In this document: piece by piece, positions 26,050 through 34,984 of the stretch
How the letters are laid out: each line of letters starts with the position of its first letter
How positions within the stretch are numbered: position 1 is the first letter of the stretch
DNA from: Variovorax paradoxus
GTDB lineage: Bacteria > Pseudomonadota > Gammaproteobacteria > Burkholderiales > Burkholderiaceae_C
DNA length: 64,000 bases
Direction of reading: 5' to 3'
NCBI RefSeq assembly: GCF_022009635.1
Contig: NZ_CP091716.1
Coordinates: 759,001-823,000 of the forward strand
Made by a program: the position numbers and the translations under genes
Notes under the pieces: generated by a model
Databases searched by the model: none
What the model was told of the DNA's origin: nothing
Seen by the model: only the letters and a program-made list of their open reading frames with translations

Positions 26050-27444
26050 ATGGCCAAGGACAAAACAACTTTCGTCTGCAGTGAATGCGGCGGCACCAGC
26101 CCCAAATGGCTCGGCAAATGCCCGAGCTGCGGCGCCTGGAACACACTGATCGAGCAGGCCGCGGGCGCGGCCGGCGGCGGCCCGGCCAACAACCGCTTCG
26201 GCACGCAGTTCGCGTCGCTCGCGGGCGCGTCGGAGCTCGCCACGCTGTCGGAAATCGAGGCGACCGATGTCGCGCGCACGCCCACCGGGCTCGACGAGCT
26301 CGACCGCGTGCTGGGCGGCGGCATCGTCTCCGGCGGCGTCACGCTGATCGGCGGCGACCCCGGCATCGGCAAGTCGACGCTGCTGCTGCAGGCGGTCGAT
26401 GCGCTGCAGCGGGCGGGGCAGAACGCGCTCTATGTCACGGGCGAGGAAAGCGGCTCGCAGGTCGCGCTGCGCTCCAAGCGGCTGGGGCTCGACCACTCGC
26501 AGGTACAGGTGCTGGCCGAGATCCAGCTCGAGAAGATCATCGCCACGCTCGACGCCACGCGGCCCGCCATCGCGGTGATCGACTCGATCCAGACGGTGTA
26601 CTCCGACCAGCTCACCTCCGCGCCGGGCTCGGTGGCGCAAGTGCGCGAATGCGCGGCGCACCTCACCCGCTTCGCCAAGACCAGCGGCACGGCCGTGGTG
26701 CTGGTGGGCCACGTCACGAAAGAAGGCGCGCTGGCCGGCCCGCGCGTGCTCGAGCACATGGTCGACACGGTGCTGTACTTCGAGGGCGACACGCATTCGA
26801 GCTTCCGCCTGGTGCGCGCCATCAAGAACCGCTTCGGCGCCGTGAACGAGATCGGCGTGTTCGCCATGACCGAGCGCGGCCTCAAGGGCGTGACCAACCC
26901 CAGCGCCATCTTCCTGAGCCAGCATGCCGAGCCGGTGCCCGGCAGCGTGGTGCTGGTCACGCTCGAAGGCACGCGGCCGATGCTGGTGGAAATCCAGGCG
27001 CTGGTCGACAACGGCGGACCGAGCCCGCGCCGCCTGTCGGTGGGCCTGGACCGCGACCGCCTGGCCATGCTGCTGGCGGTGCTGCACCGCCACGCGGGCG
27101 TGGCCTGCATGGACCAGGACGTGTTCGTCAACGCGGTGGGCGGCGTGCGCATCAGCGAACCCGCGGCCGACCTGGCGGTGATGCTCGCCATCACCTCCAG
27201 CCTGCGCGGCAAGCCGATGCCCAAGGGCTTCATCGCATTCGGAGAAGTGGGCCTGGCCGGCGAAGTGCGGCCGGCGCCGCGCGGGCAGGAGCGCCTGCGC
27301 GAGGCCGCCAAGCTGGGCTTCAGCGTGGCGGTGGTGCCCAAGGCCAACGCGCCGCGCAAGGGCACGAAGGAAATCGAAGGGCTGACAATCCACGCGGTCG
27401 ACCGCATCGAGGAAGCCATGGACGTGGTCCGCCGCCTCGACTGA
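26050..27444 (+). CDS. radA: DNA repair protein RadA
   Basis: A 464-residue RadA (Sms) ATPase that promotes branch migration of recombination intermediates. It has the four-cysteine zinc finger C10-C13-C24-C27, a RecA-like Walker A GGDPGIGKST (101-110), the RadA signature KNRFG near 259 and a C-terminal Lon-protease-like domain. The length is typical. It begins 31 bases after the Bug receptor stop and is followed, 37 bases later, by a BCCT transporter. Its housekeeping nature contrasts with the catabolic genes upstream. Confidence 0.97.
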   Translation: MAKDKTTFVCSECGGTSPKWLGKCPSCGAWNTLIEQAAGAAGGGPANNRFGTQFASLAGASELATLSEIEATDVARTPTGLDELDRVLGGGIVSGGVTLIGGDPGIGKSTLLLQAVDALQRAGQNALYVTGEESGSQVALRSKRLGLDHSQVQVLAEIQLEKIIATLDATRPAIAVIDSIQTVYSDQLTSAPGSVAQVRECAAHLTRFAKTSGTAVVLVGHVTKEGALAGPRVLEHMVDTVLYFEGDTHSSFRLVRAIKNRFGAVNEIGVFAMTERGLKGVTNPSAIFLSQHAEPVPGSVVLVTLEGTRPMLVEIQALVDNGGPSPRRLSVGLDRDRLAMLLAVLHRHAGVACMDQDVFVNAVGGVRISEPAADLAVMLAITSSLRGKPMPKGFIAFGEVGLAGEVRPAPRGQERLREAAKLGFSVAVVPKANAPRKGTKEIEGLTIHAVDRIEEAMDVVRRLD

Positions 27445-27481
27445 TTCATCCGCCGGCCAACCCCCGAGAGGAGCCAAAGCC

Positions 27482-28996
27482 ATGCAACTCGTCGTTTCCG
27501 CCGGCCTGATCGCCGCGGTGGTCCTGTGGGGGCTGCTCTCTCCGGCCTCGCTGGACAGCGTGTTCAGCACCGCGCTGTCGGGCATCACGCGCAACTTCGG
27601 CTGGTTCTACCTGTGGGTGGTGCTGGGGCTGGTGGTGCTGGCTTTCTTCCTGGCCTTCAGCCGCTTCGGCGACCTGAAGCTGGGCGAGGAAGACGACGAG
27701 CCCGAGTTTTCTCTCGGCGCCTGGTTCGCGATGCTGTTCGCGGCCGGCATGGGCATCGGGCTGGTGTTCTGGGGCGTGGCCGAGCCGATCTCTCACTATG
27801 CGAACCCGCCGCCGGGCGTGGTCGCCGGCACGCCCGACGCCGCCGGCGTGGCCATGCGCTATGCCTTCTTCCACTGGGGGCTGCATCCCTGGGCGATCTA
27901 CGGCATCGTGGGGCTGTCGATCGCCTTCTTCACCTTCCGCCGCAAGACGCTGGCGCTGGTGAGTTCGGCCACCGAGGCATTGCCCTGGCGCTTCGTGCGG
28001 CGGCTTTCACCGGCCTTCAACGTGCTGGCGGTGGTGGCCACGGCCTTCGGCGTGGCGGCCTCGCTGGGCATGGGCGCCACGCAGATCAACAGCGGCCTGC
28101 ACGCGGCCTTCGGCACCGCGATCGGGCGGGGCACGCAGGCGGCGATCATCGTGGTGACCACGGTGCTGTTCGTCACCTCGGCGGTCTCCGGCGTCGAGCG
28201 CGGCGTGAAGTGGCTGTCGATGGGCAACCTGGTGCTGGCGGCGTTGCTGGCGCTTGTGGTGCTGGTGCTGGGGCCGACCGTGGCGATCGTCGAGACCTTC
28301 ACCAACACGCTGGGCGCCTACATCGCCGAGTTCGTCCGCATGAGCCTGCGCATGAACCCGTTCCGCAACAGCTCGTGGGTCGGCGACTGGACGCTCTTCT
28401 ACTGGGCCTGGTGGCTGGCGTGGTCGCCGTTCGTGGGCCTGTTCATCGCGCGCGTGTCGCGCGGCCGAACCATCCGCCAGTTCATCCTGGGCACCGTGAT
28501 CGCGCCCACGCTGGTGGGCTTCGCATGGTTCTCTGTGTTCGGCGGCGCGGCGCTCAACTTCCAGATCTTCCAGGGCGTGCCGCTGGTCGAGGCGGTGAAG
28601 GCCGACGTATCGACCACCATGTTCGTGATGTTCAAGGCCATGCCCATGGGCGCACTGCTGTCGATGGTCGCGACGCTGCTGGTGTTCGTGTTCTTCGTGA
28701 CCTCGGGCGACTCCGCCACGCTGGTGCTGGGCACCATGAGCACCGGCGGCAACCCGAACCCGCCGGCCCGCGTCAAGATCACCTGGGGCGTGCTGGTGGC
28801 GGCCATCGCGCTGAGCCTGCTGTTCGCGGGCGGCCTCAAGGCCATACAGACGGCGACCATCGTGTTCGCCCTGCCGTTCGCGTTCGTGATCCTGCTGATG
28901 GCGCTGTCGGTCACGCTGGCCATCCGCGACGACTGGAACGCCGAGCAGAAACGCGAACGCGAGCTGCGGCGCAAGATGCGGCAGCTCGTGTCGTGA
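27482..28996 (+). CDS. BCCT family betaine/carnitine/choline transporter
   Basis: A 504-residue secondary transporter of the betaine-choline-carnitine family with about 12 membrane helices. The glycine-rich GMGIGLVFWGVAEPISHY (residues near 89-106) and the tryptophan-rich motif FYWAWWLAWSPFVGLF near 304 are the family hallmarks. The C terminus is a short charged tail (ERELRRKMRQ), smaller than the osmosensing tail of BetP, so osmotic activation is uncertain. Substrate would be a quaternary ammonium compound. Confidence 0.93.
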   Translation: MQLVVSAGLIAAVVLWGLLSPASLDSVFSTALSGITRNFGWFYLWVVLGLVVLAFFLAFSRFGDLKLGEEDDEPEFSLGAWFAMLFAAGMGIGLVFWGVAEPISHYANPPPGVVAGTPDAAGVAMRYAFFHWGLHPWAIYGIVGLSIAFFTFRRKTLALVSSATEALPWRFVRRLSPAFNVLAVVATAFGVAASLGMGATQINSGLHAAFGTAIGRGTQAAIIVVTTVLFVTSAVSGVERGVKWLSMGNLVLAALLALVVLVLGPTVAIVETFTNTLGAYIAEFVRMSLRMNPFRNSSWVGDWTLFYWAWWLAWSPFVGLFIARVSRGRTIRQFILGTVIAPTLVGFAWFSVFGGAALNFQIFQGVPLVEAVKADVSTTMFVMFKAMPMGALLSMVATLLVFVFFVTSGDSATLVLGTMSTGGNPNPPARVKITWGVLVAAIALSLLFAGGLKAIQTATIVFALPFAFVILLMALSVTLAIRDDWNAEQKRERELRRKMRQLVS

Positions 28997-29012
28997 TCCG
29001 GCCCTGTCGCCG

Positions 29013-29049
29013 GAAAAAACGCCCGGCGCGCCAGCGAGGCGCGCCGGGC
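29013..29049 (-). terminator. Rho-independent terminator for the minus-strand lipoprotein gene
   Basis: A perfect 12-base stem (GCCCGGCGCGCC at 29021-29032 and its complement at 29038-29049) with a five-base loop. Read on the minus strand it is followed by GTTTTTTCC. It therefore terminates the lipoprotein gene at 29059; on the plus strand, after the BCCT gene, there is no T-run. Confidence 0.8.
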
Positions 29050-29058
29050 CTACCCTCC

Positions 29059-29514
29059 CTAACCCCCGATGTGCATCGTGAACGCCGGTCCGCTGTTGAG
29101 CACGCATTGACCGCTGCCCAACGTGGCCGAGTTCATCGTGTACTGGCAACTCAGGTTGCCGCCGCGGCTGCCGGCGGCATTCGCCAGGCCTGCTCCCCGT
29201 GAGCCCGCGACCCGTGTTGCCTCTCCCTGAAACTGTTCATTGCCGATCTGTGCACTGAAGTGGCCGCGGCCGTTCATGTCGTTGGTCACGGTGCCGGCGA
29301 CGGTGCCGTAGCGCGCGGCTTCGGCATTCGACGGGTACAGCCGCGCGCTGAAAGTCTGCGCGACCGGGCCCGGCGGCACGGCATATGCCTGCGAGGGCGG
29401 CGCCACGGGGGCGGGCTGGCCCAGCGGCACCACGTAGCAGCCGGTGAGGGCGGTGCCCGCGAGCGCGGCGACGAGCGTGAGACGAACGAAAGTGACGGAG
29501 CGCGGAATGTTCAT
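29059..29514 (-). CDS. Small lipoprotein (hypothetical)
   Basis: A 151-residue predicted lipoprotein with lipobox LTGC and C26 as the lipidated cysteine. A proline-rich linker follows (residues 32-50), then a domain with TVAGTVTNDMNGRGHFSAQIG and two cysteines near the C terminus (LSCQYTMNS, GQCVLNSG) that could pair. I do not recognise the family. It converges with the BCCT gene and ends in its own strong terminator. Confidence 0.75.
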   Translation of the reverse strand: MNIPRSVTFVRLTLVAALAGTALTGCYVVPLGQPAPVAPPSQAYAVPPGPVAQTFSARLYPSNAEAARYGTVAGTVTNDMNGRGHFSAQIGNEQFQGEATRVAGSRGAGLANAAGSRGGNLSCQYTMNSATLGSGQCVLNSGPAFTMHIGG

Positions 29515-29615
29515 ATGCTTTTCAGTGGCCCGGGCAGATGCCCGTGCGGTGAAATGTGCCGGCGCCGCCCGCCGCCGGAGGCGCTTTTCGGGGCGAGTAC
29601 CGCCTTGCGCGCCCG

Positions 29616-29638
29616 GCGGTAGCCACGGCGGCTACCGC
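29616..29638. repeat. Perfect inverted repeat in intergenic region
   Basis: GCGGTAGCC at 29616-29624 and GGCTACCGC at 29630-29638 form a 9-base stem with a 5-base loop, in the 193-base gap between the divergent lipoprotein and the small membrane-protein genes. There is no T-run, so it is not an obvious terminator; it may be an operator or RNA hairpin. Confidence 0.45.
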
Positions 29639-29707
29639 TATCGCCTGCGCGGCCCCGCCTGAGGACTTTTGCCGGACACCCCTGGCCGGGCGGCGACAAT
29701 GCGCGCC

Positions 29708-30136
29708 ATGAATTTCAAGAAATTTCTGGTGCCCGTGGGCGCCATCGTCGTTCTCGGGCTGGCCTGGCGCAGCGGTGGCTGGGGCGGCGTCGCCCTGGCC
29801 GGCGGCGCGATCATGATGTTCCTGCTGCTGCACTTCAACCGCGCCATGCAGGTGCTCAAGCGTGCGGCCGAGCGGCCGGTGGGCTACGTCGGCAGCGCGG
29901 TGATGCTCAATGCCAAGCTCAAGCCGAACGCGACGCTGATGCACGTCATTGCCATGACCCGCGCCCTGGGCGAACTGCGCTCGCCCAAGGACACGCAGCC
30001 CGAGGTGTACCGCTGGACCGACGGCGGCGGCTCGTACGTCGATGCGGTGTTCAACGGCGGCAAGCTGCAGAGCTGGACCATGACGCGGCCGGAGAACCCC
30101 GTCGACGAGCAAGACGGCGCCAACCCGGCCGCCTGA
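29708..30136 (+). CDS. Small membrane protein (hypothetical)
   Basis: A 142-residue protein with two predicted membrane segments (about residues 8-22 and 26-44) and a soluble C-terminal part of about 95 residues. That part has LNAKLKPNATLMHVIAMTRALG near 70 and ends in an acidic, proline-containing tail. The chosen ATG gives MNFKKFLVP; an upstream in-frame start adds an unlikely prefix. Function unknown. Its stop lies 7 bases from the stop of a convergent LysR gene. Confidence 0.7.
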   Translation: MNFKKFLVPVGAIVVLGLAWRSGGWGGVALAGGAIMMFLLLHFNRAMQVLKRAAERPVGYVGSAVMLNAKLKPNATLMHVIAMTRALGELRSPKDTQPEVYRWTDGGGSYVDAVFNGGKLQSWTMTRPENPVDEQDGANPAA

Positions 30137-30143
30137 TCCCGAC

Positions 30144-31091
30144 CTAAGTTCCTGCGCCGCCCTTGCGCCTGGGCTGCCGCCACGGCGGATTGGCCTTCGC
30201 GTGGTGGCGCGCTTCCTTCACGAATTCGGCGCACACGTGCGTCATGAGGTCGGCCGAGCGGTAGACCAGGAACACGTCGAAGTCCGGCAGTTCGTCGCTG
30301 ATCGGCAGTTTTTCGAGCAGGCCCGGCTGCAGCCGCAGCGGCCCGGCGCCGTGGAACACGAAGTCCGACCACATGCTGATCAGGTCGGTCTGCGTGGCCA
30401 GTTGCAGCCCCAGCAGGTTCGACGCGCTGTGCACCATGCGCCGGGGCATCTGCAGCCCATGCATGTTCATCGTGCTCACCAGCGGGCTGCCCGCGTCGTC
30501 GATCGGGTCGAGCACCAGCCAGTCGGCGTCCAGCAGGGGTTGCAGCCGGCGCACGCGCCGCAGCGGATGGCCGGCACGCACCGACAGGTGCATCGCCACC
30601 GAGAACAGCGGCTCCCACTGCAAGGCGCCGGTACCCGGGCCGTTGCAGGTGGAGATCAGCCCCAGGTCGAGCCGGCCTTCGCGCAGGCCCTCGAAGATCT
30701 GCTGCGGCCGCAGCTCGAAACCGCGCATCGCCACGTTGGGAAAGCGCTGGCGGAACGACGCCATCGCGTCGGGCAGCGGTCCGCTCGACGCCACCGCGGT
30801 GAAGCCGATGTGCAGCTGCCCTTCGTCGTGCCCGCGGATCGCCTCGATGTCTTCGAGCGCATGCCGCAGCTCCTGCTCGACCAGGCTCGCGCGCTTGACC
30901 AGCGCCGTGCCGTAGGGCGTGAGGCTCACGCCGCGCGTGGAGCGCGACATCAGCGTCACGCCCAGTTCGCGCTCCAGTTCGGAGATGGTCTTCGACAGCG
31001 CCGGCTGCGTGGTGTGCAGGCTGCGCGAGGCCTCGTGGATGCTGCCGTGCTGCGCCACCGCCAGCAAGACGCGCAACTGTTGCAGCTTCAT
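30144..31091 (-). CDS. LysR family transcriptional regulator
   Basis: A 315-residue LysR-type regulator. The helix-turn-helix spans about residues 1-60 (LRVLLAVAQHGSIHEASRSL, then QPALSKTISELERELG), followed by a periplasmic-binding-protein-like effector domain. The C-terminal end is basic. It is divergent from the MHS transporter and the M20 hydrolase, and probably regulates both in response to the imported or hydrolysed compound. Confidence 0.92.
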   Translation of the reverse strand: MKLQQLRVLLAVAQHGSIHEASRSLHTTQPALSKTISELERELGVTLMSRSTRGVSLTPYGTALVKRASLVEQELRHALEDIEAIRGHDEGQLHIGFTAVASSGPLPDAMASFRQRFPNVAMRGFELRPQQIFEGLREGRLDLGLISTCNGPGTGALQWEPLFSVAMHLSVRAGHPLRRVRRLQPLLDADWLVLDPIDDAGSPLVSTMNMHGLQMPRRMVHSASNLLGLQLATQTDLISMWSDFVFHGAGPLRLQPGLLEKLPISDELPDFDVFLVYRSADLMTHVCAEFVKEARHHAKANPPWRQPRRKGGAGT

Positions 31092-31283
31092 CGTGGTGCC
31101 GGTTTCACGGAAACGGGCGTCCTGGGGATTGTCCGGATGGCTTCTCGTGCCTGTTCATGACGGGGATGCCATTTGGTTATCAGCATGAAAATTTGTGATT
31201 CTTCGCCACGGCGCTTTGCCTGAATACTCCGCCGCGAAGGGGCCGGTCCGACCCCCCGCAACCTGTTCGTGGAGTGACATTAG

Positions 31284-32597
31284 ATGAGCGAAGCCGCATT
31301 GCCCGCAAGCCCGATCCGGGGCTCCTCACCAACCGCCACGGCGCAAGGCAAGGGAAAGCAGAGCCAGTTCCGCCTGATCGCCGCCTGCTCGCTGGGCAAT
31401 GCGCTGGAGATGTACGACTTCACCGTCTACAGCTTCTTCGCGCTGCTGATCGGCAAGCTGTTCTTCCCCTCCGACAGCCCCTACGGCTCGCTGCTGCTGG
31501 CGGTGGCCACCTTCGGCATCGGCTTCGTGATGCGCCCGCTGGGCGGCGTGATCATCGGCAACTACGCCGACCGCAAGGGCCGCAAGGCCGCGATGACGCT
31601 GACCATCGGCCTCATGGTGCTCGGCACGCTGTGCATCGCGCTGGCGCCCAGCTATGCGTCGGCCGGCGTGTTCGGCTCGCTGATGATCGTGGCGGGCCGG
31701 CTGCTGCAGGGCTTTTCGCTCGGCGGTGAAGTGGGCGCGGCCACCTCGATGCTGATGGAGGCCGGCGGCGTGAAGGGCCGGGGCTTCCGCGTGAGCTGGC
31801 AGCTCGCGAGCCAGGGCGTGTCGGCGCTGCTGGGCGCGCTCACCGGCGCGGCGCTTTATGCGGCACTGCCGCAGGCTTCGCTCGAAAGCTGGGGCTGGCG
31901 CCTGCCGTTCCTGCTCGGCCTGCTGATCGCGCCGGTGGGCCTGTACATACGCTCGCAGCTGGAGGAAACGCACGTTGCCGAAAGCCACGAGTCCAGCCCC
32001 ATCGGCCGGCTGCTGCGCAACCACGGCGGCCTGGTGCTCAAGGGCATCCTGGCCACCACGGCGGGCACGGCGACGATGTACCTGGTGGTGTTCTTCATGC
32101 CCACCTACATGATCCGCGTGCTGCACATGCCGCCGTCGCTGTCGCTGCTGTCTGGCTGCGTCACCGGCATCACGCTGTTCCTGGTGTCGCTGGTGGCGGG
32201 GCGGCTGGCCGACCGGTTGCCGGCGCGCAAGCCGCTGGTCATCGGCTCGCTGCTGTTCAGCGTGGTCGCGGTGTACCCCGCGTTCTGGCTGATCAGCCAC
32301 TACCCGAGCGTGCCGCTGGTGCTGGGCCTGTCGGCGCTGCTCACGGCGAGCGTGAACATCGGCACGACGCCGATGTTCCTGATGCTGCTGGAGATGCTGC
32401 CGACCGGCGTGCGCGCCAGCGGCATCTCGGTGGTCTACAGCATCGGCGTGACGGTGTTCGGCGGCTCTTCCCAGTTCATCGTGACCTGGCTGCTCGCGAG
32501 CACCGGCAACCCGATGTCGCCGGCCTTCTACATGATGGCCTGCGGGCTGCTGAGCCTCGGCGCGCTGCTGAGCCTGCGCGAGCACAAGGCCGATTGA
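31284..32597 (+). CDS. MHS-type metabolite:proton symporter (MFS)
   Basis: A 437-residue major facilitator protein of the metabolite:H+ symporter subgroup. Signature segments are LGNALEMYDFTVYSFFA near residue 37, the loop DRKGRKAAM near 95 and GRLLQGFSLGGEVGAA near 138. Relatives import citrate, ketoglutarate, proline or shikimate. With the M20 hydrolase 30 bases downstream and the divergent LysR gene, it looks like a transporter-hydrolase module for an amide-containing acid. Confidence 0.92.
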   Translation: MSEAALPASPIRGSSPTATAQGKGKQSQFRLIAACSLGNALEMYDFTVYSFFALLIGKLFFPSDSPYGSLLLAVATFGIGFVMRPLGGVIIGNYADRKGRKAAMTLTIGLMVLGTLCIALAPSYASAGVFGSLMIVAGRLLQGFSLGGEVGAATSMLMEAGGVKGRGFRVSWQLASQGVSALLGALTGAALYAALPQASLESWGWRLPFLLGLLIAPVGLYIRSQLEETHVAESHESSPIGRLLRNHGGLVLKGILATTAGTATMYLVVFFMPTYMIRVLHMPPSLSLLSGCVTGITLFLVSLVAGRLADRLPARKPLVIGSLLFSVVAVYPAFWLISHYPSVPLVLGLSALLTASVNIGTTPMFLMLLEMLPTGVRASGISVVYSIGVTVFGGSSQFIVTWLLASTGNPMSPAFYMMACGLLSLGALLSLREHKAD

Positions 32598-32627
32598 CTC
32601 TCCCCCACGAACAACGACCTTTTTCAA

Positions 32628-33839
32628 ATGACACGAGAACTCAGCCCCCAGACCACCAAGCTGCTGTCCCGGCTGCTGCCGCAGGCCGACATCGACACCC
32701 AGGCCTTCGTCGACATCCGCCGCCGGATCCACGCCAATCCGGAGCTGGGCTTCGAGGTGAGCGCCACCAGCGAGCTGGTGGCCAACCTGCTGCGCAGCTG
32801 GGGCTACGAGGTGCACACCGGCATTGGCAAGACCGGCATCGTGGCGCAGCTCAGGCTCGGCAGCGGCACGCGCCGGCTGGGCATCCGCGCCGACATGGAC
32901 GCGCTGCCCATCGTCGAGGCCACGGGCCTGCCGTATGCGAGCCGCAACCCCGGCCGCATGCACGCCTGCGGCCACGACGGCCACACGGCCATCCTGCTGG
33001 CCGCGGCCAAGGCGCTGGCGGCGGCGCGCAGCTTCGACGGCACGCTAAACCTGATCTTCCAGCCCGACGAGGAAAACCTCTGCGGCGCGCGCGCGATGAT
33101 CGAGGACGGCCTGTTCGAGCGCTTCCCCTGCGATGCGGTCTATGCGCTGCACAACGCGCCCGGCGTGCCGGTGGGCACGGTGCTGGCGGTGGAAGGGCCG
33201 GTCACGCTGTCGTCCGACGTGGCCGACGTCACCATCAAGGGCGTGGGCGGGCACGGCGCCATGCCGCACCGCGCGCGTGACCCGGTGGCCGCCGCGGCCG
33301 CCGTTGTGACGGCGCTGCAGACAGTGGTGGCGCGCAACGTGGCGCCCGACGACACGGCGGTGGTGTCGGTCGGCTTCATCCGCGGCGGCGCCACGCACAA
33401 CGTGATTCCGCAGTCGGTATCGCTGGGCCTGAACGTGCGCGCGGCCCGGCCCGAGACGCGCGCGCTGGTCGAACAGCGCATCCGCGAGATCGTGAGCCTT
33501 ACCGCGCAGGCGCACGGCGTGGAGGCCGAGATCGACTACCGCCAGCTGGTGCCGCCGGTGGTCAACACCGCGGCCGAGACACGGCTGATGGCGCAGGTGT
33601 GCACCGAGATCGTGGGCGAGGCGAACGTGCTCACGCAGGTGCCGCGCGGCTTCGCGGGCAGCGAGGACTTCGCCTGGATGCTCGCCGCGCTGCCGGGCTG
33701 CTACTTCATGCTCGGCAACGGGGAGGGCGAGTTCGGGGGCTGCATGGTGCACAACCCCGGGTACGACTTCAACGACCAGGTGCTGCCGTTGGGAGCCGCC
33801 TGCTGGGTCCGCCTCGCGCAGACTTACCTGGTCGCCTGA
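32628..33839 (+). CDS. M20 family amidohydrolase/aminoacylase
   Basis: A 403-residue metal-dependent hydrolase of peptidase family M20D (hippurate hydrolase/aminoacylase type). Metal ligands include C114 and H116 in MHACGHDGHT and the glutamates of QPDEEN near residue 146. VGGHGAMPHRARDPV near 205 is the dimerisation-domain signature. Substrates of this group are N-acyl amino acids and amino-acid conjugates. It follows the MHS symporter, so the pair probably imports and cleaves the same compound. It converges with rdgC, only 15 bases apart. Confidence 0.92.
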   Translation: MTRELSPQTTKLLSRLLPQADIDTQAFVDIRRRIHANPELGFEVSATSELVANLLRSWGYEVHTGIGKTGIVAQLRLGSGTRRLGIRADMDALPIVEATGLPYASRNPGRMHACGHDGHTAILLAAAKALAAARSFDGTLNLIFQPDEENLCGARAMIEDGLFERFPCDAVYALHNAPGVPVGTVLAVEGPVTLSSDVADVTIKGVGGHGAMPHRARDPVAAAAAVVTALQTVVARNVAPDDTAVVSVGFIRGGATHNVIPQSVSLGLNVRAARPETRALVEQRIREIVSLTAQAHGVEAEIDYRQLVPPVVNTAAETRLMAQVCTEIVGEANVLTQVPRGFAGSEDFAWMLAALPGCYFMLGNGEGEFGGCMVHNPGYDFNDQVLPLGAACWVRLAQTYLVA

Positions 33840-33854
33840 GCTTCCCGCACCGCG

Positions 33855-34865
33855 TCAGAAAGGCGCGTCTTCTTCCTCTGCGGCGTCGGCCGGTGTCGTC
33901 GTGGTGGGCGCTGCCGGTGCTGCGCCAGCAGCAGGCTTCACCGTGTCGTCCGGCGGCGCTGCCGAGAACGCGGCTTCGCCGCCCAGCGCGTCGAGCAGCG
34001 CCGGCACCAGTTGGCCCAGCTCGCCCGTGGCGATGGCCACGTCGGCGTCGTAGTTGTCTTCCTTCTTGCCACCGGCCGCGCCATCGCCCGTGCCTTCCAG
34101 GAAGGTGATCTTGCGGATCAGCAGGCCGTGCGTGAGCTCGAAGGACACGCGGTCGTCCCAGGTCAGCGCGAGCCGCGTCGGGCGCTTGCCGTCGGTGATG
34201 TGCTGCTTGACTTCGTCGATGTCCAGCGGGTGCTTGGCATAGCGCACCACGGCCTTGGAGTCGTCGGAGGCCTTGAGCTCGCACTCGCGGTCGATGGTGA
34301 AGCCGGCTGGCGGCTCCTGCGTCAGCAGCCAGTTGGCCATGGCCGCGGCCGGCTCGATCTGCGTGTTGATGAGTGCCACCGCGAAGCCGTCGAGCGACTT
34401 CACCAGGCTGGTGACGACTTCGTCCGCGCGCGAGGCATTGCCGCTGTTGATGACCAGGCGGTTCTCCGCCTTGTCGATCCACACGGCCACGCGCGCGCTG
34501 CGGGTGAAGGCCATCGGCAGCAGCTCGAGCGTGATGTCTTCCTTCAGCTCTTTCTTTTCCTTCTTGCCGGGCTTGCGGCCGGTGGTGGCCTCGATGTTGG
34601 CGCAGCGCTCGTCGAGCTTGCGGCGCACCACGGAGCCGGGCACCTGCTTGCTCTCGATCATGTATTCGACCAGCCACTGGCCGTCGATGGATTCGACCAG
34701 CGGGCCGTTGGCTTCGCCGCGGGGTTCGACCCAGCCTGCGGACTTTTCCTGCGAGGGGCCGCAGGGCACGAAGCGCTGCTTGCCGAGCCCTTCTTCCGCC
34801 TCGGCCAGTGTTTGGGACCAGGCAGGTTCGATGCGATAGACGATGACGTTCTTGAATACGGACAC
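33855..34865 (-). CDS. rdgC: Recombination-associated protein RdgC with acidic C-terminal tail
   Basis: A 336-residue RdgC, a DNA-binding ring protein that limits RecA filament action. The core is recognised by the FKNVIVYR start and the conserved GQWLVEYMIESKQVPGSVV stretch. I start it at a GTG with an AAAGGG site upstream, as RdgC normally begins a few residues before FKN. E. coli RdgC is 303 residues; here an Ala/Pro/Thr-rich extension of about 35 residues ends in EEEDAPF, which looks like the acidic Pro-Phe tip of single-stranded-DNA-binding protein. Confidence 0.92.
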   Translation of the reverse strand: MSVFKNVIVYRIEPAWSQTLAEAEEGLGKQRFVPCGPSQEKSAGWVEPRGEANGPLVESIDGQWLVEYMIESKQVPGSVVRRKLDERCANIEATTGRKPGKKEKKELKEDITLELLPMAFTRSARVAVWIDKAENRLVINSGNASRADEVVTSLVKSLDGFAVALINTQIEPAAAMANWLLTQEPPAGFTIDRECELKASDDSKAVVRYAKHPLDIDEVKQHITDGKRPTRLALTWDDRVSFELTHGLLIRKITFLEGTGDGAAGGKKEDNYDADVAIATGELGQLVPALLDALGGEAAFSAAPPDDTVKPAAGAAPAAPTTTTPADAAEEEDAPF

Positions 34866-34984
34866 GGAAACCCTTTTTTCCACTGGTTTGGACAACCGGC
34901 CATTGTCGGGCACCCCGTTCCGGGGCCGGCCGTAAAATCGAAAGCTTTTGCGACTTCCCCCATCGCTCCCAAAGGAATCAGGAA

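Noticed and set aside
27482..29049. Hairpin after the BCCT transporter as that gene's terminator
   Set aside because: The T-run is on the minus-strand side of the stem, so it serves the lipoprotein gene; on the plus strand no T-run follows.
31326..32984. Long minus-strand open frame opposite the MHS symporter
   Set aside because: The translation is a low-complexity His/Gln/Arg/Ala-rich sequence without domains, typical of an antisense shadow.
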